Origin: Bacteroidota bacterium
GTDB taxonomy: Bacteria; Bacteroidota; Bacteroidia; Chitinophagales; LD1
Assembly: GCA_026391075.1 (NCBI GenBank)
Contig: JAPLES010000002.1
Coordinates: 62,001-126,000, forward strand
Direction: 5' to 3'
DNA length: 64,000 bases
In this document: positions 45,588 through 52,900 of the stretch, one piece after another
How positions within the stretch are numbered: position 1 is the first letter of the stretch
Layout of the letters: every line of letters begins with the position of its first letter
Program-made: the position numbers and the translations under genes
The notes under the pieces: generated by a model
Told to the model about the DNA's origin: nothing
The model's database searches: none
What the model saw: only the letters and a program-made list of their open reading frames with translations

Positions 45588-46556
45588 CTACTTTTTGAAA
45601 CCGGTAAGTGCGCCAATCTCTTCGCCAATTCCAATCATAGAGCGATAGTTCAACGGAAATTCTAAAAAAACATGAAGCATACTAAGAAAGTAAAGTGCAA
45701 TCAATCCTGTTTTATAATCGTAAGCGTAAAGTGCTACCGAAATAATCCAAAGAGCAATTACAGACACCAACCATTTCTTAGGCACTTGATGCCATTTGAT
45801 AATAGATGTTTTCGAAAACCAATTGAGGTAATGATAGGTATACGCAAACGCTATGAATCGCATAATGCCAAAACCAATATCGCTCACAAAAATATTTTCA
45901 CGCGCTGTTTCTCCTAATTTGAAAACATAAATGAACGATTGATTCACCATGGTAAATCCGCTTGCCGTTAACGCCTTCTCGGCATAATCGCTCACCTGAT
46001 AAAAACTAAATTTAGGAAACAGCACAAAGAAACTTAGAGCACAAGCGGCAAACACCAGAATAGAAGCAATGCCTGTTACACTTTTATTTTTCAACGCACC
46101 AAACAGAATGAACAATCCTGTAAAAAGAAAAACGTGAATCAGTGTTGGAAGAAAAACCGCGAAGAGAAAAAAGAAGGGTTGCGTGTTTAAAATCAATCCG
46201 CCAACGAATGCAGCAACCACTACAAACAAAATTTTCCAAAGCAAATCTTTGAACAAAATAAAACCCAGCGCGCTTGCAAACGCAAGGTAAATCATCAAGT
46301 TACTGATGTTGCCGCTTCCCGTAAAAACAAAATTGAACAGAAACAAAAACACGCAAAGCATAATCAGCCAGATGTAATCCGATTTGCCATTAGTAAAATA
46401 ATCGCGCTTGTGCAGCCAGGTAATTTCGGTGAGGTAATGCAGCGGACCGAGTACCGCATACGAAAACAAAAACAATTCAAACGGCACCACAAAAGCCGCC
46501 ACACACGAAATGAGCATAAGGGCAATGTTGGCGAGGTCGATTTGTTTTGTGTTCAT
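45588..46556 (-). CDS. Polytopic membrane protein, unknown function
   Basis: A 322-residue integral membrane protein with about nine hydrophobic helices. Polar or histidine-containing intramembrane segments recur: GPLHYLTEITWLHKRDYF after helix 1-2, AYTYHYLNWFSKTSIIKWHQVPK in the second half and MLHVFLEFPLNYRSM near the end. Such histidines could ligate a metal as in membrane oxygenases (for example Brp/Blh-type), but I cannot confirm any family. It is 45 bases upstream of the PI-PLC gene, in the same direction. Confidence 0.55.
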   Translation of the reverse strand: MNTKQIDLANIALMLISCVAAFVVPFELFLFSYAVLGPLHYLTEITWLHKRDYFTNGKSDYIWLIMLCVFLFLFNFVFTGSGNISNLMIYLAFASALGFILFKDLLWKILFVVVAAFVGGLILNTQPFFFLFAVFLPTLIHVFLFTGLFILFGALKNKSVTGIASILVFAACALSFFVLFPKFSFYQVSDYAEKALTASGFTMVNQSFIYVFKLGETARENIFVSDIGFGIMRFIAFAYTYHYLNWFSKTSIIKWHQVPKKWLVSVIALWIISVALYAYDYKTGLIALYFLSMLHVFLEFPLNYRSMIGIGEEIGALTGFKK

Positions 46557-46567
46557 GAAAGTTTTTG

Positions 46568-46599
46568 TTGCAAATTGAAAATATAAATTTCTACTTTTA
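46568..46599 (+). promoter_or_regulatory. Candidate Bacteroidota-type promoter
   Basis: TTG at 46568-46570 and TACTTTTA at 46592-46599 (Bacteroidota -7 consensus TAnnTTTG), 21 bases apart, lie 26 bases ahead of the lipoprotein start in a divergent gap. The last consensus base differs. Confidence 0.3.
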
Positions 46600-46625
46600 G
46601 CAATCAGTATACTTAACCTCGTGTA

Positions 46626-47369
46626 ATGAAACGAATTTTCTTTTTTCTTTTCGGCTGTTTAATTCTATGCTACTACGGTTGCGATAAAAAGAAATCGGAT
46701 TCTACTGCAATAACCTCATACCCTCTTCAAGCAGGAAATATTTGGGTTTATGATGTAACATACCATCATGATTCCGTTACCACAAACTACACTTATACCT
46801 TTCGGTGTGTTGGAGATACAACCATCAATGGAATTACATGTTCCCAATTAATAAAAACGGAAGCGAATCTTAATACTGGAGCAAGCCAAACATTTAGTCA
46901 CTATTACAAAAATCAGAGCGATGGTTTTTACTTTATTGCTGGGGATTCTTTAACTGATGACATGCTGTATTTCAAAAATGAATTAGCGCTCTTTCCCAAA
47001 TTAGCTTTCAAAACAGAATCCACCTCGAGAGGAATTTTTGTAGCAGACCCGCCATTAAAGCTACTATCGTTTCCAACGAACCAAAATGATTCTTGGATTT
47101 CAAATGAATACGGTAGTCAGTCGCATTTCGGAAGAAAATATTTAGGATATGAAAACACGCTTGCTTCTGCTGGTACTTTCTACTGCATAAAAGTTCAACC
47201 TTATTTTGACAACGACCACAATGGCATCGCTGATTCGTCCATTACAAACTATCAATGGTTTGGAAACAAAGGCTTGGTCAAAGAAACTTCAAAGCAAGTA
47301 GTAACAGATTTTAGTGGTGCCATTTTCATTATTGAGCACTCAGCAAATCTAAGGTCTATAAACTTTTAA
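46626..47369 (+). CDS. Hypothetical lipoprotein
   Basis: A 247-residue lipoprotein: FFLFGCLILCYYGCDKK holds a lipobox cysteine near residue 19. The mature part starts with YPLQAGNIWVYDVTYH, a beginning common among Bacteroidota lipoproteins of unknown function, and is beta-rich throughout. It ends converging with the YbaB gene and overlapping it by four bases on the opposite strand. Confidence 0.65.
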   Translation: MKRIFFFLFGCLILCYYGCDKKKSDSTAITSYPLQAGNIWVYDVTYHHDSVTTNYTYTFRCVGDTTINGITCSQLIKTEANLNTGASQTFSHYYKNQSDGFYFIAGDSLTDDMLYFKNELALFPKLAFKTESTSRGIFVADPPLKLLSFPTNQNDSWISNEYGSQSHFGRKYLGYENTLASAGTFYCIKVQPYFDNDHNGIADSSITNYQWFGNKGLVKETSKQVVTDFSGAIFIIEHSANLRSINF

Positions 47370-47650
47370 GTCAATCCAGGCATCTTCGGCATAGCTCCCA
47401 TCATTTCACTTTGCATTACACCATCGGCTTTTTCTAATGCTTCGTTAGTTGCAACAAGAATTTTTTGTTCAAGCAATGCTTTGTCGTCCTGTTTCAGAAT
47501 TTCTACACGTTTCACTTTTTTATTTCCCGAAACAGCAACGCGCGCATATTCATTTTCAGCAACTACTTCAATGGTATCAAGACGCTTTTTTGCCTCTTCC
47601 ATTTTTTCCTGCAGTTCTTTCAGTTGTTTCATTTGGTCGAAGAAGCCCAT
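47366..47650 (-). CDS. YbaB/EbfC-family nucleoid-associated protein
   Basis: A 94-residue small DNA-binding protein of the YbaB/EbfC family. The N-terminal helix is MGFFDQMKQLKELQEKMEEAKKRL split across the first 24 residues. Core strands IEVVAENEYARVAVSGNKKVKRVEI and helix DKALLEQKILVATNEALEKA follow, with a methionine-rich end. The usual companions dnaX and recR are not adjacent here. A heptamer array begins immediately upstream of the start codon. Confidence 0.9.
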   Translation of the reverse strand: MGFFDQMKQLKELQEKMEEAKKRLDTIEVVAENEYARVAVSGNKKVKRVEILKQDDKALLEQKILVATNEALEKADGVMQSEMMGAMPKMPGLT

Positions 47651-47651
47651 A

Positions 47652-47679
47652 ATTAGATATTAGATTTTAGACGTTAGAT
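47652..47679. repeat. Heptamer array, 4 units, upstream of ybaB
   Basis: Units ATTAGAT, ATTAGAT, TTTAGAC, GTTAGAT, one base from the YbaB start codon on the upstream side. It occupies the position of a ribosome-binding region, so it may affect translation. The rest of the 99-base gap to the YajQ gene is A/T-rich with repeated GAATT. Confidence 0.8.
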
Positions 47680-47749
47680 TGAAATGCAAAAAACCGAATT
47701 CTGAATTCATTTTCGAATTTCCGAATTCTCAAATTTACTAATTCGGCTT

Positions 47750-48241
47750 TTAGCTTTTCATGTTTTCGTATTGCAACGGAAAACCAAAATCACCTTTGCT
47801 CAGATGCGCCATTACTTCCTGCAGGTCGTCAATTTTTTTTCCCGCCACGCGAACAATCATATCCATTTGCGTTGCCTGCACTTTTAATCCGGTATCTTTT
47901 ATTGCCTTCGCAATTTTTTTCATCGTCTCTTTGTCTAAACCATTTTTCAGTTTCACATCTTTCTTAATCATAGGTCCCGATGCATAATGAGCTTTACTCA
48001 CATCATAACTGCGCGGGTCAATTCCCTGCTTAGAGCCTCGCGCAATAATTACATCAATCACCGTATTCAAACGCATATCGTTTTCGGTGGTAATCAAAAG
48101 CGTCAACTCTTTTTTATTGAAATCAATCTCGGTATGCGAGCCATGAAAATCATAACGATTCACGATTTCTTTTTTCGCTACGTTAATAGCGTTCTCTACT
48201 GCTTGTGAATCTACTTTGCTAAGTACATCGAATGAAGGCAT
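47750..48241 (-). CDS. yajQ: YajQ-family nucleotide-binding protein
   Basis: A 163-residue member of the YajQ/DUF520 family, a two-domain RNP-like fold; some members bind cyclic di-GMP. Diagnostic blocks are MPSFDVLSKVDSQAVENAIN, EIVNRYDFHGSHTEIDFN, LKNGLDKETMKKIAKAIKDTG and KGDFGFPLQYENMK at the end. Length is normal. A heptamer array begins seven bases upstream of the start. Confidence 0.95.
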   Translation of the reverse strand: MPSFDVLSKVDSQAVENAINVAKKEIVNRYDFHGSHTEIDFNKKELTLLITTENDMRLNTVIDVIIARGSKQGIDPRSYDVSKAHYASGPMIKKDVKLKNGLDKETMKKIAKAIKDTGLKVQATQMDMIVRVAGKKIDDLQEVMAHLSKGDFGFPLQYENMKS

Positions 48242-48247
48242 GTTTAA

Positions 48248-48275
48248 AGTATTGAGTAGTTAGTATTAAGTATTA
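48248..48275. repeat. Heptamer array, 4 units, upstream of yajQ
   Basis: Units AGTATTG, AGTAGTT, AGTATTA, AGTATTA, lying seven bases upstream of the YajQ start codon. Together with the array before ybaB this places two such arrays at leader positions within 600 bases. Confidence 0.8.
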
Positions 48276-48338
48276 AGACAAATACAATTTCTGTTTTCAA
48301 ACGATGATTTTATTTCTGCTTGCTGCCGCTTTTCTTCG

Positions 48339-48731
48339 CTACTGCTTTATCTGTGACTTAAAAAAGCCAGCTCCGTCCTTAGTCATTCGATTCACGTATT
48401 CCTTTCCATCTTTATTAAAAACAATGTAGCCGCTCGAATCGTTCAGGTAATAATTACCCGAAAGAAATTCTCTCCCGTTAATCTGCCACATAATCATTCC
48501 CGCTTGCGAAACGGGTTTTTTTGGCGCGGTCTTCGGCTCAAAAAAACCGTTGAATAATTTCACGCTGCGCCCATCAAGTGATAAGCTTCCTCCTTTACCA
48601 ATCATCATAACTACATCCATGCTCGTGGTAGAATCGCGAAGGGTTATAAAACTTTTGAGGGGCAATGGTTGCTGAGAGAAACAGCAAGTAGTAAATAGTA
48701 AATAGTAAGTAGTAAATACAAATGCTCTCAT
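48339..48731 (-). CDS. Exported hypothetical protein with repeat-encoded signal peptide
   Basis: A 130-residue exported protein from ATG 48731; a longer start at 48761 adds ten residues ahead of the signal. The signal peptide MRAFVFTTYYLLFTTCCFSQ is encoded largely by a heptamer array. The mature part (residues 21-130) has TTSMDVVMMIGKGGSLSLDGRSVKL, then MIMWQINGREFLSGNYYLN and YIVFNKDGKEYVNRMTKDG, a two-repeat beta unit found in Bacteroidota proteins of unknown function (DUF6799-like, by memory). It stands alone on the minus strand. Confidence 0.6.
   Translation of the reverse strand: MRAFVFTTYYLLFTTCCFSQQPLPLKSFITLRDSTTSMDVVMMIGKGGSLSLDGRSVKLFNGFFEPKTAPKKPVSQAGMIMWQINGREFLSGNYYLNDSSGYIVFNKDGKEYVNRMTKDGAGFFKSQIKQ
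48683..48717. repeat. Heptamer array, 5 units, encoding a signal peptide
   Basis: Units AGCAAGT, AGTAAAT, AGTAAAT, AGTAAGT, AGTAAAT. On the coding strand they give FTTYYLLFTTC, the hydrophobic core of the exported protein's leader. The unit family matches the intergenic array at 4339. Confidence 0.9.
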
Positions 48732-48783
48732 CGTAAAAATTTGAATTAAGATTTCAAACATAGTTTTTGAAACCGAAATGAAA

Positions 48784-49887
48784 TTATGTGTTAAGCAATT
48801 TTCGGAATTCAGAAAGATAAACAGACTTCAACGCTTCAACTGAATATTTTGCTTCAATTGTTTTTCGACCTTCTTTGCCCAAGATATTTCTAAGTTCTTT
48901 TGACTCAATTAAGAACGATAGTTTTGTAAACCACTCCTCTTCGGTGGAGGCTAAAAATCCATTCACTCCATCTTGAATAATATTTATGTTTTCGCCTACA
49001 GCCGCCATTACGGCCGGCACCTCCAAAGCCATGTACTGCAGACCTTTCATTCCACATTTTCCTTTCGACCACTCTGTATTGGGCAGTGGCATAATGCCTA
49101 TATCGAATGTAGCAATTTGACTTACCTCCGTTTCGTGCGACCAGGCTATTCCTTTGATTTCTAAACTGTCGTTGGTGTATTCTGGAACTCCATATACGAC
49201 AAAGCCAATTCTATTAGTGTACTTCTGTTTTAATTTTAGCAGCACAGGAATAATTGTTTTAAAATGTTCAATAGTAGTTTGGCTTCCACTCCAACCAATC
49301 ACCACCTTTTTGCTCTGATTAATTTTGGGTGGAACCTGGTAATAGTTTAGATCGATGGTTGATGGAAACACAACAACATTTTTAGTTGAACTGCTTGCAT
49401 AGTCGGCCAAAAATTTATTTCCTGCAAAAACCGTGTCGGCCAAACTAAGTATCTCATTTATTTTTTCCGGCCGCTTAAGCCATGCCAATTTTTTATTCCC
49501 CTCCGATACATCGCTGTTCCAAATAGCATCATCAAAATCGAAAATAATTTTGGCTCCTGATTTTTTAAACTGCCGTTCAAACAAAACGGTGCCTGTCATA
49601 AAAGCCTCGCGGTAAATATAGATGATGTCGAAATTTTTCGCTCGCCATATATCCTTCAGTCTTCTAAAAAATGCTTTACTAAAAATGATAAGTTTTGAAA
49701 AATAGTTCCCGGTGGAGTAAAAATTTTTGTCTTCTTCTTCGTTAATAATTATGGGCGAGTAAACACATTCAAACCCATTTTGTTCCAAAAATGGCAGGTA
49801 CTGTTCGCAGCGGTATCGTTGACCAGGCGAACGATTAAATCGATGTTGAACGATGTAAAGAATTCTTCTCTTTTGGGTAATTGTCAT
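48784..49887 (-). CDS. GT4-type glycosyltransferase
   Basis: A 367-residue GT-B fold transferase from ATG 49887 (a TTG at 49905 would be a less likely start). The N-terminal half holds RFNRSPGQRYRCEQYLPFLE and DIIYIYREAF; an acceptor-side block IIFDFDDAIW follows near residue 110. The nucleotide-sugar half begins VVIGWSGSQTTIEHF (about residue 190) and includes KCGMKGLQYMALEVPAVMA and NGFLASTEEEW, the usual E-x7-E type region. It probably builds a surface polysaccharide or glycan, but no other polysaccharide genes are nearby. Confidence 0.85.
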   Translation of the reverse strand: MTITQKRRILYIVQHRFNRSPGQRYRCEQYLPFLEQNGFECVYSPIIINEEEDKNFYSTGNYFSKLIIFSKAFFRRLKDIWRAKNFDIIYIYREAFMTGTVLFERQFKKSGAKIIFDFDDAIWNSDVSEGNKKLAWLKRPEKINEILSLADTVFAGNKFLADYASSSTKNVVVFPSTIDLNYYQVPPKINQSKKVVIGWSGSQTTIEHFKTIIPVLLKLKQKYTNRIGFVVYGVPEYTNDSLEIKGIAWSHETEVSQIATFDIGIMPLPNTEWSKGKCGMKGLQYMALEVPAVMAAVGENINIIQDGVNGFLASTEEEWFTKLSFLIESKELRNILGKEGRKTIEAKYSVEALKSVYLSEFRKLLNT

Positions 49888-49927
49888 AATTAATATGCGT
49901 TGCAAATTATTGCAAATCGGAAAAATA

Positions 49928-49959
49928 AAAATCCCGAACCATATTCGATTCGGGATTTT
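49928..49959 (-). terminator. Strong intrinsic terminator of giant gene 1
   Basis: A perfect 11-bp stem AAAATCCCGAA/TTCGGGATTTT with a 10-base loop. On the minus strand it is followed by TTTTATTTTT. It lies 21 bases after the stop of the 1,972-residue gene. Confidence 0.85.
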
Positions 49960-49980
49960 GATTTAAAATGATGAATCAGA

Positions 49981-52900
49981 TTACTTGCCATTGGCAATAA
50001 ACACCTTCTTCGTAATAATCTCTTCGTTGTTTTTCACTCTTACAATTACATAAGCAGCTTCCAAATTTGTAAACGCTTTGCTGTAAATAGTGGAGTGACC
50101 AAATTTCTCGTTGCTCAATTGCTGACCTAATACGTTGTAGATTTCAATCGTTGCCTCTACCTTCGGTTGTTTGCTCATGTCTACATATACCGTGTTATCT
50201 GCACTCCATATAGCAATTGATTTGTTGTCTGTAAGATTGCTGATTCCTGTGGCTGCTTTGGCGGTTACAGTAATCTGTTGTGTGTTTACTGCATTGCAAT
50301 CTGTATTGTTTGCTGTCAATGTAGCTGTGTAATTGCCCGGTGTTGTATAGCTATGTGTTGTAGTAACACCTGTAGCTGTATTGTTATCTCCAAAGTTCCA
50401 GTTGTTGTTCGTTGCATTCGTTGCTGTTGAGTTGAACTGGATGTTGTCGTCCTGCTCTACCACTGTTGCACTTGCCGTAAACGATGCTGTTACTTGTTGA
50501 ACTCCGTTCACTTGTATTGCCTTTACAACTGTGTAGTTATTATTATCAACAAGCGTTACGGTATAAACTCCCACAGGTACATTCAGCACAAGCGGGCTGC
50601 TTGCATTTAAACTGCCGCTGCCTACTGCTACTGTATTGCTGTTTGCAACCGTATAGTTCCAATTTGCCGCTCCCGGTTGAACTACATTGATTGTTCCTGC
50701 CGCATTACAGGTTGCATCTGTCTTGGTAATTACCGCTGCCGGTGTAAAGTGTATTACAAATCGGTTTACATTTTCCATGTTGGTCATGCTGAAGGTGTAA
50801 GAATTATTATCTCTTACATTTTGCATGGCGCCCGTAACTTTATCTTCTAACCAAATGTATGATGTAGGGTCAAAACTATTTACGCCATTGATGGTGATGG
50901 TATAAGTTCCATCTGCACCCGGTATCATTCCCAATGCAACAGTGCTTGCTTGCGCAATACTTGTTTGTGTATTGATAGCATAAGGGAAAGAATTATTTCC
51001 TGTAAACAATGTTGGTTGACCAAGATTACTCCGCTGCTTTCTTAAATCATAGTCTGCATCAAACTGATTGGTGGAAGATGAGTTAAAGGAGAGCGTTGTG
51101 GCATCACCAAATCCATTTCCGTTTACTTCTATTTCCAATGTTTCAATATTGCTGTTGGATTGAAATACATTATTGCCGTTTGTACTTCTGTTTGCTTTGG
51201 TAAAATTATATGTAGCTGAACCGCCTGCTGTTTTAAATATCATGAAACCTTGGAAAGGCGCGAGCACTGTGCCAGGAGTTAGTGGTTGATAAGTTCCGGT
51301 GTATTGCCCCGAAGGAACGTATACAAAACCGTTAGCGGCAAAACCAGCTTGACCAGTATAGGTATAACCACTAGGAAAAGGATTGCTAAGTAAATGCCAT
51401 CCGCTTTCAAACGTGTAATTGCCGCTCGATTGCAAGGTGGCTAAGGTGTAATTGCTATTGGAAAGTGTAGCTGATGAATACGAAGGAGCAAGATTAGGAG
51501 TGCCTGTTACATTGAGTGTGCTGCCACCGTTAGCGTATACAGAATATCCTCTGCCTTGCACTGCCGCATCACTTGCGCTCATTACTTTCCAGCCTTGCAA
51601 AATACAAGTGGAAGGATTGTTTTCATCCCAACGATAAACTTTTCCTGTTGGCGTTCCCGCACCCTGATGAGTTTCATCACAGTTTGCCGTTGGAATAAAA
51701 TAGCCGCTGCTTGCTGCTGCACCAAGGTCGCTCAAGGTTGTATTTACCGGAACCCCCAATTGATGTTGTCTGCTTCCACTTCCTGCTACAAAGCGTTGCG
51801 CGGTTACATTGCCCGTGATTGTTCCATTAAAAGTATTGGGCGAAAAATCATTGATGACAGCGCATTGATTAACCGCTGTGCTTCGCAAACGAAGCGTGCC
51901 GTTTGTAGTATTTAAGTTTCCGGTTTGTAAATCTAATTCCACAAACACATCGAAGAAAGAAGAAGGTGCCATCACCGCACCACTAGCATTGTTTAGTCGC
52001 AAATTCTGAAAAGAAGTTTTGCCGCTCAACGTTTGCACCCCGCTTCCTGCAAGAATTACAAAACCTGTTCCATTAGTAGTAACTGTTGAAGCCGTAGCCG
52101 TTGTGCTTCCAATCCAATTACCATATACCGAAAGCGTTTTGGTGTTATTGACGGCAAGCGTTGCACCGCTTTGCAAAGTTATGTTACGAATAGAGGGATT
52201 CACCAAACCTATCACTGGAAAATTAGGTCCGGGAACAGGCGTTGTAGGAATTACTCCATCTGTAGTAGCAGTAGGAACTCCCAGCGTCCAGTTATTCGGG
52301 TCTGTCCATTGAGTGGTAATTCCTTTCCAAAGATTTACACCACACACTAAATCAACACCATTGCAATCTTCATCAATCGTATTACCACAAATATCTATTG
52401 CTCCCGGGTGAATAGATCCATCGGCATCATCGCAATCTGTTCCATTCGTAGTCAATGAATATCCTATTGGTGTGGTTGCGCCATAACAAACGTTTGCCGA
52501 GCCAATATCGTATCCATCATTGTCTGCATCAATATAAAAAGAAGCGGTTTGCCATTTTAAAATATCGGTAGGCGCACAGTCTGTATTATTCAAAGAATAT
52601 CCGCTCGGTGGTGTGCCTGCATTTACTGCACACACACTTGTCAAACTTCCTGCACCGTATCCGTCACCATCTGTATCGGCATAAAAATTAAAGCTATCGT
52701 GTTTGGTGTTGTCGTTGTCGTTGCAATCGGAATTGTCAGCTACGTATCCCAAAGGCTGTGTGCATGCACTTTGCGTAACTAAAGGGTTGCCATAACCATC
52801 GGTATCAAAGTCTTCATACCAAACCGGAGTAATAGCAGAAACTAGTTGCGAAGCCGAAGACGAACAACCAAAAATATCGGTGAGGGTAACTGTATAAGTA

